This document shows, piece after piece, positions 17,173-24,964 of a stretch of DNA of 64,000 nucleotides. The notes beneath the pieces are model-generated. The model saw nothing but the letters and a program-made list of their open reading frames with translations, did not search any database and was not told where the DNA came from. The DNA is from Amycolatopsis sp. 195334CR. Lineage in GTDB: Bacteria > Actinomycetota > Actinomycetes > Mycobacteriales > Pseudonocardiaceae. The position numbers and the translations under genes were made by a program. The DNA lies in the NCBI RefSeq assembly GCF_017309385.1, contig NZ_JAFJMJ010000002.1, forward strand, positions 1,364,001 to 1,428,000, read 5' to 3'. Position 1 is the stretch's first letter; each line of letters opens with the position of its first letter.

Positions 17173-18750
17173 ATGACAGCGGACGCGGTGGTGATCGGAG
17201 CGGGCCCGAACGGCCTGGTCGCGGCGAACCTGCTGGCCGACCAGGGCTGGGAGGTCGAGGTACTGGAGGCCACCGGTGAGCCCGGTGGCGCGGTGCGCAC
17301 CGCCGAACTGGTCGAACCCGGGTTCCGGCACGACCGGTTCAGCGCGTTCTACCCGCTCGGCGCGGCTTCCCCGGTGCTTTCGGCGCTGGACCTCGACCTC
17401 ACCTGGCGGCACGCGTCCGAGGTGCTGGCGCACGTCCTGCCCGACGACCGTTCGGTCCTGCTGTCCCGCGACCTCGACAAGACCGCCGCCTCCGTCGCCG
17501 AGTTCGCCGAAGCCGACGGGGACGCCTGGCGCACCGAGTACGAGCAGTTCCGCGCCATGCGCGACCGCCTGCTGGACGCCTTGTTCACCCCCTTCCCGCC
17601 GATCCGGTCCGGGGTGAAGCTGGCCGCGCACCTGGGCGTAGCCGACCTGCTGCGGCTGGGCAGGCTCGCCACCATGCCCGTGCGCACCTACGGCACGCGC
17701 CGGTTCCGGGGCGAGGGCGGGCAGCTCCTGCTGGCGGGCAACGCGCTGCACACCGATCTCGGTCCCGGCCAGGCGGGCAGCGCGATCTTCGGCTGGCTGC
17801 TCGGCATGCTCGGCCAGGACGTCGGCTTCCCGGTGCCCGAAGGCGGCGCGGGCAGCCTGACCGCCGCGCTGGCCCGGCGGCTCGAAGCCCGCGGCGGCCG
17901 GATCACCTGCGACCGCCCGGTCACCCAGGTGCTCACCTCCGGCGGCGCGGCCACCGGCGTGCTCGACGCCACCGGCACGGTCACCCGGGCGCGGCGGGCG
18001 GTATTGGCCACCGTGCCCGCACCGGTGTTGTACGGCCGGCTGCTCGACCCCGCCGATCTGCCGTCCCGCCTGCGTGCCGACCTTGACTCGTTCGTCTGGG
18101 ACGACGCCACGATCAAGGTGGACTGGGCGCTGTCGAAGCCGATTCCGTGGACCGCCGAGAACGTCCGCGGCGCGGGCACCGTGCACCTGGGCGCCGACCT
18201 GACCGGCCTCGGCGACTACAGCGCCGACCTGGCCGCGGGCCGGGTGCCCGAGCACCCGTTCCTCCTGCTCGGCCAGATGACCACGGCCGATCCCACCCGC
18301 TCGCCCGCCGGGACCGAGACCGCCTGGGCCTACACCCACGTGCCGCGCGGCAGGCCGTGGGACGCCGACGAACTGCGCCGCTTCGCCGACCGGATCGAAG
18401 CGGTGGTGGAACGGCACGCGCCCGGGTTCGGCTCGGCGATCCGCGGCCGGTACGTCCAGGGCCCGGCCGATCTCGAACGCGGCAACCCCAGCCTGGTGGA
18501 GGGCTCCACGAACGCCGGCACGGCCGCGGTCCACCAGCAACTGTTCCTGCGGCCGGTGCCCGGGCTCGGCCGGTCGGACACCCCGGTCGACCGGCTCTAC
18601 CTCGCCGGTGCCTCGGCCCACCCCGGCGGCGCGGTGCACGGCGGCCCCGGTGCCAACGCCGCGCGCGCGGCGCTGGCCAGGAACCACCGCGTCGGCGGCA
18701 CCGTCTACTTCGGACTGATCCGCGGGCTCAACCGGCTGGTGTACCGCTGA
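17173..18750 (+). CDS. Phytoene dehydrogenase-like FAD-dependent oxidoreductase
   Basis: 525 residues. N-terminal dinucleotide-binding motif VIGAGPNGLVAANLLADQGWEV followed by EATGEPGGAVRT, and C-terminal LYLAGASAHPGGAVHGGPGANAA, which are the two ends of the CrtI/phytoene-desaturase superfamily FAD domain. No carotenoid gene (crtB, crtE) is nearby, so it is more likely a member of the broad NAD(P)/FAD-dependent group of unknown substrate. The ATG was chosen because the FAD motif starts six residues later. It abuts the convergent BrkB-like gene with no gap. Probably stress-induced from the promoter just upstream. Confidence 0.83.
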   Translation: MTADAVVIGAGPNGLVAANLLADQGWEVEVLEATGEPGGAVRTAELVEPGFRHDRFSAFYPLGAASPVLSALDLDLTWRHASEVLAHVLPDDRSVLLSRDLDKTAASVAEFAEADGDAWRTEYEQFRAMRDRLLDALFTPFPPIRSGVKLAAHLGVADLLRLGRLATMPVRTYGTRRFRGEGGQLLLAGNALHTDLGPGQAGSAIFGWLLGMLGQDVGFPVPEGGAGSLTAALARRLEARGGRITCDRPVTQVLTSGGAATGVLDATGTVTRARRAVLATVPAPVLYGRLLDPADLPSRLRADLDSFVWDDATIKVDWALSKPIPWTAENVRGAGTVHLGADLTGLGDYSADLAAGRVPEHPFLLLGQMTTADPTRSPAGTETAWAYTHVPRGRPWDADELRRFADRIEAVVERHAPGFGSAIRGRYVQGPADLERGNPSLVEGSTNAGTAAVHQQLFLRPVPGLGRSDTPVDRLYLAGASAHPGGAVHGGPGANAARAALARNHRVGGTVYFGLIRGLNRLVYR

Positions 18751-19680
18751 TCACGGCGGGTCGTCCATCGCCTTGGTGTCGCGGGGTGGCAGGAACGGTT
18801 CCCGCTCCGGTGGCACGCCCTCCTCGATCCGGCCGCCGCGGGTCAGTTCGGCGTCGAACTCGGCGCCGAGCAGTACCGCGATGTTCGAGATCCACAACCA
18901 CACCAGGAACACGATCACGCCGCCCAGTGAGCCGTAGGTCTTGTTGTAGGAGCCGAAGTTCGCCACGTACAGCGCGAACCCACCGGAGGCGAGCAGCCAC
19001 AGCACCACCGCCAGCACTCCGCCGGGGCTGAGCCAGCGGAACCCGGGCTGGCGCACGTTCGGCGCCGCCCAGTACAGCAGCGCGAAGGCCAGGCTGATCA
19101 GCAGCGCGAGCACCGGCCACTTGGCGATGTCCCAGATCAGCACGCCCGCCGACCCGACGCCGAGCCAGCGGCCGAGGCGGTCGGCGATGCCGCCGGTGGC
19201 CACCACGCCGGCCGCGCAGATCGCCAGCAACAGCACCAGCGCGGCGGTCAGGCCCACCCGCAGCGGCAGCGTTTTCCACAGCGGGCGGCCTTCCTCCACC
19301 TCGTAGATGCTGTTGGCCGCGCGCATGAACGCGCCGATGTACCCCGAGGCCGTCCACAGCGCGCCCGCCAGCCCGATGAGCGCGAGCGGACCGGCCAGCC
19401 CGCGCGACCCCTGGAGTTCGTGGATCGCGCCGACCAGCAGATCGGTGCCCCCGCCGGGCCCGAGTCGTCCCACGGCGTCGGTCAGCACTCCGATGGTGCC
19501 CGGTCCGAGGAGGCCGAGCACCGCGCCGAGCACGATGATCGCCGGGAAGAGCGACAGCACGCTGTAGTAGGTCAGCGCCGCTGCCCAGTCGGTCAGGTTG
19601 TCCCGCTGGAACTCCTTGACCGTGCGCCGGAGCACCTGCCACCACGAGCGCCGCGACAGGTCGGTGGGGCCGTCCGCCAC
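18751..19680 (-). CDS. YihY/BrkB-family inner-membrane protein
   Basis: 309 residues, six predicted membrane helices. Typical family features are FQRDNLTDWAAALTYYSVLSLFPAI near the N-terminus, ALWTASGYIGAFMRAANSIY, and FLVWLWISNIAVLLGAEFDAEL near the C-terminus. The molecular role of the family is not established (earlier mis-annotated as RNase BN). GTG 19680 lies five bases after the hemerythrin stop, so the two form an operon driven by the promoter at 20256-20280. Confidence 0.88.
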   Translation of the reverse strand: MADGPTDLSRRSWWQVLRRTVKEFQRDNLTDWAAALTYYSVLSLFPAIIVLGAVLGLLGPGTIGVLTDAVGRLGPGGGTDLLVGAIHELQGSRGLAGPLALIGLAGALWTASGYIGAFMRAANSIYEVEEGRPLWKTLPLRVGLTAALVLLLAICAAGVVATGGIADRLGRWLGVGSAGVLIWDIAKWPVLALLISLAFALLYWAAPNVRQPGFRWLSPGGVLAVVLWLLASGGFALYVANFGSYNKTYGSLGGVIVFLVWLWISNIAVLLGAEFDAELTRGGRIEEGVPPEREPFLPPRDTKAMDDPP

Positions 19681-19685
19681 GGTGC

Positions 19686-20246
19686 TCAGCGGTTCAGCGC
19701 CGAGCGGATGGCGTCCCTGGCGCGGTCCACGATCGCGACCGGGGGACCGAGCAGCAGGTTCGCCGTGGACCCCTCCACCCCGGGGTGCGGGTGGGTGGGC
19801 GCGATCGACTCGGCGGTTTTCGCGGTGGACGCCATCGCCCGCCGCCGTTCCGCGCTGAGCTTCTTGCGCAGCAACGGGAACTCGTCGCGCTCCTCGTGCT
19901 CGGCGTGGGCCAGCACGTCCTCGCGCAACTGCTCCAGCAGGGTGTCGAAGCCGTCCCTGCCCGGGCCCAGTTTGTCCAAAGTGGACAGTAGTTCCTTCGC
20001 GCGGTGCTCCTCGCCGAGGCGGGCCTCGGCCAGCTTCTTCCCGCCGGTGAGGTCGCGCACGGCGGGGTGCACCACCAGTTCCTCCGCGGTCTCGTGCACC
20101 GCGAGCAGGCGCACCAGCTCGCGGAACCGGTCGCGGCGGTGCTCCCCGGTGGTCTTCGCCACCTCGGCGAACAACGCCCTGATCTCGGTGTGCTGGCGCT
20201 GCAGGTAGTCGACGATGTCTTCGTGGTTGTCCGGAGTTCGGTCCAT
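19686..20246 (-). CDS. Hemerythrin HHE-domain protein
   Basis: 186 residues, four-helix hemerythrin fold with metal-ligand residues in place: LQRQHTEI, LAVHETAEELVVHP, GEEHRAKEL and LAHAEHEERDEF. Such proteins hold a di-iron centre and are linked to oxygen, nitric oxide or oxidative-stress sensing or iron handling. A C-terminal tail of about 40 residues extends past the fold. ATG 20246 lies 10 bases after a GCTT-N15-GGGTAA element. First gene of an operon with the BrkB-like protein. Confidence 0.87.
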   Translation of the reverse strand: MDRTPDNHEDIVDYLQRQHTEIRALFAEVAKTTGEHRRDRFRELVRLLAVHETAEELVVHPAVRDLTGGKKLAEARLGEEHRAKELLSTLDKLGPGRDGFDTLLEQLREDVLAHAEHEERDEFPLLRKKLSAERRRAMASTAKTAESIAPTHPHPGVEGSTANLLLGPPVAIVDRARDAIRSALNR

Positions 20247-20255
20247 GGCCCCGGT

Positions 20256-20280
20256 TTACCCAGCCGGTTCCCGGTCAAGC
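20256..20280 (-). promoter_or_regulatory. Sigma-B-type promoter for the hemerythrin-BrkB operon
   Basis: Minus strand: GCTT (20280-20277), 15 bases, GGGTAA (20261-20256), nine bases, ATG. Same geometry as the promoter at 15588-15612. Confidence 0.48.
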
Positions 20281-20331
20281 GCAGTTACCTCAACCGGACC
20301 GCGAAGTGCGCCCCTTCGGCGGTAAGCCGGG

Positions 20332-21087
20332 TCAGCCGGTCCGCGAGCGCCGGTACTCCCCGGGCGGCACGCCGTAGGCGGCGCTGAACAGGCGGGTGAA
20401 GTGCGCGGCGTCGGTGAAACCCCGGCTTCGCGCGATGGCGTGCACGGGCCGGGTGCGCAGATGCGGCGTGACGAGGTCGTGGCGGCAGCGTTCGAGGCGC
20501 AGCCGCCGGATCCAGGCCGCCGGGGTGGTGTGGTCGGCGGCGAACAGCCGTTGCAGCCTGCGCAGGGACAGGTGGTGCGCGTCGGCCACGACCCGGGGTG
20601 AGAGGGACGGGTCCCCGAGGCGTTCCTCGATGAACCGGTCGATCCGCGCGCGCAGCGCCCGATGCGGGGTTTCCGGCGGGTTCGCCGTGTCGAGCGGCAG
20701 GGCCAGGGTGGCGGCGATCAGGTCGACGGTGATCGAAGCGAGGGCCGGCGCGTCGGCGCGGCTGAACTCCGGCGCGCGGTGGCTGAGGTCGAGCAGCCAG
20801 CGCGAGAGAACCCCGCCGAGGCCGCGTTGCCCGTCCAGCGGCCGCGCGAGCTCTTTCGCGGGCAGCGGCAGTACCGAACGCGGCACTTGGGCGACCACAC
20901 CCGACGGCCCGGCCGGGCACCACCGGTCGGCCTGGGTCAGCACCGCGTCCCCGTCGAGGAACACGGTGAGCCGCACCGCCTCCGGACCGGTCTGGCGCAC
21001 CGGTGAGCGCGTCGTCGCCGAGATCTGCACGTCCCCCAGGTCCAGCACCCGGATCCACCCCTGGTCCTCCGTGAGCTCAGCGTGCAT
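20332..21087 (-). CDS. AraC-family transcriptional regulator
   Basis: 251 residues. The last ~100 residues carry the double HTH of AraC proteins: ADAHHLSLRRLQRLFAADHTTPAAWIRRLRLERCR and AIARSRGFTDAAHFTRLFSAAYGVPPGEYR. The N-terminal part resembles the AraC-binding-like domain of the AraC_binding_2 type. It is downstream of the P450 gene on the same strand (64-base gap) and could be cotranscribed with the peptide/P450 pair, which it may regulate; equally it could be an independent gene. ATG 21087 gives the expected length. Confidence 0.85.
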   Translation of the reverse strand: MHAELTEDQGWIRVLDLGDVQISATTRSPVRQTGPEAVRLTVFLDGDAVLTQADRWCPAGPSGVVAQVPRSVLPLPAKELARPLDGQRGLGGVLSRWLLDLSHRAPEFSRADAPALASITVDLIAATLALPLDTANPPETPHRALRARIDRFIEERLGDPSLSPRVVADAHHLSLRRLQRLFAADHTTPAAWIRRLRLERCRHDLVTPHLRTRPVHAIARSRGFTDAAHFTRLFSAAYGVPPGEYRRSRTG

Positions 21088-21151
21088 TCCACCCTCCCCG
21101 AAGCCGACCCGGTGAGGTTAGCCGCGGCGACATGGGGGATTTCTTGTCTCT

Positions 21152-22246
21152 TCATGGGGTACGCGGTCCGATGGTGTGCCGGGGCGGGGAGAACACCGCG
21201 GTGACACAAGGGATTTCGCCGTGGCGGGCCAACGGGATGGGCGGGCGCTCGGCCAGGTGTGCCGCGGCGGCGGCCAGCCAGCGCACCTCGAACCGCGCGC
21301 CGACGCAGGCGCCGGGGCCGGTCGCGAAGGGCAGGAAGGCTTCGGGTCGCCGGGGGATGCGGGCCCACCGGCCGGGGTCGAACAGGTCCGCGTCCGGCCA
21401 GTACCGGGGATGCCGCTGCAGGGCGTAGGCGGGCACGACGATCTCGTCGCCGCTCAGCACCGCGAGGCCGCCGATGCGGTGGTCGTGCCGCACGGGCCGC
21501 CGGTGCTGCCAGGCGGGCGGCCACAACCGCAGCGTTTCCAGCGCGACGTGCTCGGGCGGCAGATCCCGGACCGGCTCCTTCGACCGCGTGGCGGCCACCA
21601 GGTCGCCGGGTCGCTGGGCGCAGATCAGCCAGGCGAGCGCGGCGGCGGAAGCGCCGGCGAATGCGGTCACGGCCCGAAGGTACACCTCGCCGCGGATCGC
21701 GGGATCCAGTTCGGGGAACCCGGGCACAGCGCCGTCGGCCACCGCCCGGCCCGCCCGCGCGGTGAGGCGCTGGAAGGTGTCGAGGTCCGGGAACCGGCGG
21801 GCGCCGGTCATTATGTCGTGGAACACGTGGTCCAGGAATTCGCCGACCGTGGCCCGCAGGTCGCTGTGGTTTTCGAGGCCCAGCGGCCGCCGGTGGGCTC
21901 CGGCCACCGCGTGCAGGCAGGCGCGGTGCAGGTCCCCGCGGGCGGCCGCGACCGTTTCGACCGCGTCCGCGGCCGCCCGTCCGGGATCCTCGTCGGCCAG
22001 GCATGTGTGCACCCACCGGTTCAGCGCCACGCACTCCGGTGGTGGCAGCCGGACGTTGCCGGGCCGCCAGAACGCGGGTACGTGGTCCAGCCGGCGGCCG
22101 GTGTCGGCCAGGACCCGCCTGGCCGCCTCGGCGTCACACACGACGACGCTGCCGGCGAGCGTGCGGAAAACGGGTGTGCGCACGCAGCGTTCGTGCAGTT
22201 TGCGCATACCCCGCCAGCTCGTCCGGCGGATCGGGCCGAAGGACAC
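21152..22246 (-). CDS. Cytochrome P450, probable peptide cross-linking enzyme of a RiPP pathway
   Basis: 364 residues, short for a bacterial P450 (usually about 400). Heme-binding loop FATGPGACVGARF (about 307-319, Cys314), ExxR motif ETLR (237-240) and FDPGRW of the meander are all present. The I-helix (about 188-207) reads TAFAGASAAALAW and lacks the usual acid-Thr pair used for oxygen activation in hydroxylating P450s. That, the small size and the position three bases after the stop of a 31-codon aromatic-tailed peptide gene suggest it forms aryl or aryl-ether bonds on that peptide, as in atropopeptide, cittilin and biarylitide pathways. GTG 22246 is read in frame right after the peptide stop, implying translational coupling; ATG at 22206 is an alternative start. 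No redox partner is encoded nearby, so host ferredoxins would be needed. Confidence 0.85.
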   Translation of the reverse strand: MSFGPIRRTSWRGMRKLHERCVRTPVFRTLAGSVVVCDAEAARRVLADTGRRLDHVPAFWRPGNVRLPPPECVALNRWVHTCLADEDPGRAAADAVETVAAARGDLHRACLHAVAGAHRRPLGLENHSDLRATVGEFLDHVFHDIMTGARRFPDLDTFQRLTARAGRAVADGAVPGFPELDPAIRGEVYLRAVTAFAGASAAALAWLICAQRPGDLVAATRSKEPVRDLPPEHVALETLRLWPPAWQHRRPVRHDHRIGGLAVLSGDEIVVPAYALQRHPRYWPDADLFDPGRWARIPRRPEAFLPFATGPGACVGARFEVRWLAAAAAHLAERPPIPLARHGEIPCVTAVFSPPRHTIGPRTP

Positions 22247-22249
22247 CGG

Positions 22250-22345
22250 TCAGTAGTAGCTGTAGCCGAACGGCGCCCACGCCAGGCGCCGGATGCCGCG
22301 TTCCATTCCCAGCCGCCGCATGACCGGCCGTACCAGACGCTTCAT
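22250..22345 (-). CDS. Putative RiPP precursor peptide with aromatic C-terminus
   Basis: 31 codons, ATG at 22345, TGA at 22252-22250. A purine-rich ribosome site (AAGGGAAGAG) lies just upstream. The N-terminal part is basic and looks like a leader (MKRLVRPVMRRLG, then MERGIRRLA); the C-terminal nine residues are WAPFGYSYY, with one Trp, one Phe and three Tyr. This matches the layout of P450-modified RiPPs, where a short precursor ends in an aromatic-rich core and the P450 gene follows directly. The core boundary is inferred; LAWAPFGYSYY or a shorter tail are possible. No protease or methyltransferase gene adjoins; leader removal would rely on other peptidases. The exact core is not one I recognise from tryptorubin, amyxirubin, cittilin or biarylitide. 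Confidence 0.75.
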   Translation of the reverse strand: MKRLVRPVMRRLGMERGIRRLAWAPFGYSYY

Positions 22346-22582
22346 GTGCTCTTCCCTTCATTCGTCGGTGTGTGTTTCGACCTTCGCAGGCGGTGGCGCG
22401 GTGGCCATTGATCTTCCGTGCCACCTTCTTGGCGATTCGCGCCGACGGCTCCTCGGAACACGGCGGACCGGCGGTGGTGGCGACGAGCCCGCAGACCGCG
22501 GCGGTGGTGATCGCGATGGTCAGGTCGCCGTGCCGGAGGGCGAGGCCGCGGGGTGGTCGCGGCGGACGGTGGGGTGGCCGAC

Positions 22583-22656
22583 AGCCGCCCCGCCAGGACT
22601 CGAACCTGGAACCTCCGCGTTCGTAGCGCGGCGCTCTCTCCCATTGAGCTACGGGG
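22583..22656 (-). tRNA. tRNA-Arg (anticodon ACG)
   Basis: 74 bases folding into a full cloverleaf: acceptor CGCCCCG/CGGGGCG, D-stem GCTC/GAGC, anticodon stem CCGCG/CGCGG with loop CTACGAA (anticodon ACG, reading CGU/CGC after inosine modification), five-base variable loop, T-stem CCAGG/CCTGG with TTCGAGT. CCA is not encoded. Its 3' end points toward the RiPP locus on the same strand. Confidence 0.93.
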
Positions 22657-22691
22657 CGAAAAAAGGTGCGCGGAACAGAGAGTCCGTCACG

Positions 22692-22736
22692 CTAGGAATG
22701 GCGGTGCGACGAGCCGCGCTTCCGCATGGTCGTCAT
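22692..22736 (-). CDS. Possible 14-codon leader peptide upstream of tRNA-Arg
   Basis: ATG at 22736 preceded by AAGGAGCGGAC, an excellent ribosome site, then MTTMRKRGSSHRHS and a TAG stop 36 bases before the tRNA. A TTGACG hexamer lies further upstream on the same strand (around 22797-22792). It is rich in Arg and His. Whether it is translated is unknown; it could also be chance. Confidence 0.25.
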   Translation of the reverse strand: MTTMRKRGSSHRHS

Positions 22737-22849
22737 GTCCGCTCCTTCGTTTGGTGTGCAACCATGTTCGCCCGGCGAGAAGATCCTCGTCAATCGGATT
22801 TCCGGCCGGCACCAGGTCTACTGTGGACATCTCGACGAGGGGACGAAGG

Positions 22850-23302
22850 GTGAAGGAACTCGGGCGGCACGCCCTCGTGGTGCTGGCCGTGGCGCTCTGG
22901 TGGCTGGGCTCGGACTGGCTCGCCGGGATCTCCGCCGACGCGCGGCTGGCCTGCCGGGCGGACCAGCTGACGGCGTTCTCCGGCGCGGGCCTCGTCCTGT
23001 GGCGCTTCGGGTCGGCGCTGCTGTTCCTGCTCGCCGCCGCCCTGTTCCTGCTCCTGCTGAAGCGCGGCCGCCGCCTCGTCGCCGCCGGGGTGTGCGTGGT
23101 GCTGGCCGGGCTGATCACCTGGGGCCAGGTGGCCACCACCCACACGGTGATGCGGTACTCCGTCGAGCACGGCGTGCTGAACGGACTCCCGCAGGACGCG
23201 CAGGGGCAGTTCTACGACCCCTGCGACGGAACGGGTCCGGCCGCGAGCGCGGCCGGACCCGGTGGTGCTATCGCTGGTACGGCCCGGGAGAATGCGGCGT
23301 GA
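22850..23302 (+). CDS. Small integral membrane protein, unknown function
   Basis: 150 residues from GTG 22850. Three hydrophobic segments (about 7-25, 48-68, 75-95) with a short Cys-containing loop after the first and a Cys near the C-terminus (FYDPCDGTG). I do not recognise the family. The 3' end overlaps the convergent peptidase gene by 35 bases. The start is tentative, the ribosome site (GGGACGAAGG) being close to the GTG. Confidence 0.5.
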   Translation: MKELGRHALVVLAVALWWLGSDWLAGISADARLACRADQLTAFSGAGLVLWRFGSALLFLLAAALFLLLLKRGRRLVAAGVCVVLAGLITWGQVATTHTVMRYSVEHGVLNGLPQDAQGQFYDPCDGTGPAASAAGPGGAIAGTARENAA

Positions 23303-24770
23303 GCGCTTTCGCCGAGGAAGAGCCCGGCTTCTCCGTGGCCGGACACGACAAGCCCTTCTGCGGCACCGTCAAGTCGAGCAGGTACGCGTCCACCGCGTCG
23401 TTGACGCACGGGCTCGGCCCGTCGCCGCCGTAGGCGGTGTGGCCCCAGCCCTCATACGTGATCAGGTGCGAGCCGCTCTGTTTCGCGGCGGTCTTGTTCC
23501 ACTCGTACACCGTGGCCGGGTCGTGCACGTTGCCGACCATGACCAGCGGCGGCGCGCCCTTGATCTTCAGCGGCTTCTGCGGGTTCGTCGTCTTCAGCGG
23601 ATCGCCGGCGCAGGTGAGCGCGTGGTCGACGTACGGACTCCACTCCATGTTCGGGAACTTCGCGGACAGCTTCGTCCGCAGCTTCTCGTACTCGGCGAAG
23701 TCCTTCACCGGGAAACGCCAGTCGCTGCACCAGATCGGCGGGTACGGGTTGTTGACCGCGGCGGCCTCTTCCAGCGACACCGCCGACATCGCGCCCGCGC
23801 CGTCCTTGAACGCCTTGAGTTCGGTGGCCAGGTTGCCCCACATCGCCGGCCGCGTCACCGCGAAAGCCCGCTGCGACAACGCGTAGAAGTCGACCGGGTC
23901 GCCCGTCGAAGGATGGGTGAGCGTGCCCGCCTTGGCCCGTTCCTTCAGTTCACCGTAGACCTTCGCGGTGCCCTGCCCGTGCAGCGCGCAGGTTTCGGTG
24001 GTGTCGCACCACTTCGCGAACTCCTCGAAACCCACCTCCACCGGTTCGGTCTCGGTCCGCATGAACTCCCACGCCGTCCGCAGGCTGTGGTCCATGTTGC
24101 CGTCGTTGACCATCGCCCGGATCCGCTCGGGGAACAGCTCCGCGTACTGCTGCCCCATCAGCGACCCGTACGAGTAGCCGACGTAGTTGAGCTTCTCCTC
24201 CCCGAGCGCGACGCGGATGGCGTCCATGTCACGGGCGGTGTGGAGGTTGTCGACGTGGTCGACCAGCTCACCGGAGTGCTCGCGGCAACTGGCGATCAGC
24301 TGCTCGTTGAGTGAGACCAGGTTGTCGAAGTCCGTCTGGCTCGCCGGTCGCCGTGCGCCGATCGCTTGCTGCGAAAGGGTTTCGTCGCAGAGCAGCTGCT
24401 GGCTGGTGTTGATGCCGCGCGGGTCGAAGCCCACGACGTCGAAGCGCGCGGTCACCGCGTCGGTGAACGGGTCGCGGTGGGACACCATGCTCACGCCACT
24501 GCCACCGGGCCCACCCGGGTCGACCAGGATCGAGCCGATCCGGTTCGCCGGGTCCTTGGCCGGGCGCTTCGCGAGGCCGATCTTGGTCTTCGGACCGTCC
24601 GGTCGCGACCAGTCGAGCGGCACCTCGATGGTGGCGCACACGGCACCCTCGCCGGTCGGGCACGGCTGCCAGTCGACCGCCGCGTTCGCGGTGGCGGGCA
24701 CGGCGACGGCGCCGGCAACGAGCAGCACGCCGGTCACCCCGCCCAGGAAAAATCTCCGGAAAACACGCAC
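23268..24770 (-). CDS. Secreted alpha/beta-hydrolase, tripeptidyl-aminopeptidase (TAP/Slp) type
   Basis: 500 residues. Sec signal peptide (VFRRFFLGGVTGVLLVAGAVAVPATANA), oxyanion region LVDPGGPGGSG, nucleophile elbow VGYSYGS (Ser), and C-terminal GNVHDPATVYEWNKTA and GWGHTAYG carrying the Asp and His. The C-terminal TAP-like domain with paired Cys (WCSDW, LTCAGD) marks Streptomyces-type tripeptidyl aminopeptidases, which act outside the cell on peptide N-termini. GTG 24770 is preceded by GGAAAGGA. A paralogue sits at 59578. It lies upstream of the RiPP locus; a role in leader removal is possible but unsupported. Confidence 0.87.
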   Translation of the reverse strand: MRVFRRFFLGGVTGVLLVAGAVAVPATANAAVDWQPCPTGEGAVCATIEVPLDWSRPDGPKTKIGLAKRPAKDPANRIGSILVDPGGPGGSGVSMVSHRDPFTDAVTARFDVVGFDPRGINTSQQLLCDETLSQQAIGARRPASQTDFDNLVSLNEQLIASCREHSGELVDHVDNLHTARDMDAIRVALGEEKLNYVGYSYGSLMGQQYAELFPERIRAMVNDGNMDHSLRTAWEFMRTETEPVEVGFEEFAKWCDTTETCALHGQGTAKVYGELKERAKAGTLTHPSTGDPVDFYALSQRAFAVTRPAMWGNLATELKAFKDGAGAMSAVSLEEAAAVNNPYPPIWCSDWRFPVKDFAEYEKLRTKLSAKFPNMEWSPYVDHALTCAGDPLKTTNPQKPLKIKGAPPLVMVGNVHDPATVYEWNKTAAKQSGSHLITYEGWGHTAYGGDGPSPCVNDAVDAYLLDLTVPQKGLSCPATEKPGSSSAKALTPHSPGPYQR

Positions 24771-24930
24771 GCGGTTGGTTCCTTTCCGTCGGCTCTGTGC
24801 TTCAAGTTACCGACGGAAGTGATCACGCGGAGTTCATCTTTTGCCGCCGGTACGTCACGCACCGCACCGCTGGGCCGTCACCGGTTGTTCATCCCGGCTT
24901 GGCTCGCCGCCGGAGCCGGGCTGGTGATTG

Positions 24931-24948
24931 ACTGACCGCACCGTCAGC
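24931..24948. promoter_or_regulatory. Imperfect inverted repeat resembling the TetR operator at 11691
   Basis: ACTGACCG-CA-CCGTCAGC shares the CTGACCG and GTCAG half-sites with the repeat at 11691-11708 and lies 17 bases before the GDPD start codon. TetR sites of this shape are common in actinomycetes, so linkage to that particular regulator is speculative. Confidence 0.3.
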
Positions 24949-24964
24949 CCGTCCAGGAGGTTTC

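Noticed and set aside
17173..18750. Carotenoid biosynthesis cluster
   Set aside because: The FAD enzyme resembles CrtI, but no crtB, crtE or lycopene cyclase gene adjoins it.
22134..22424. Minus-strand 96-codon frame (MARKINGHRATACEG...) overlapping the peptide gene
   Set aside because: A hydrophobic stretch appears further upstream in frame, but there is no start codon or ribosome site there, and the frame runs out of phase through the RiPP precursor and P450, which are better supported.
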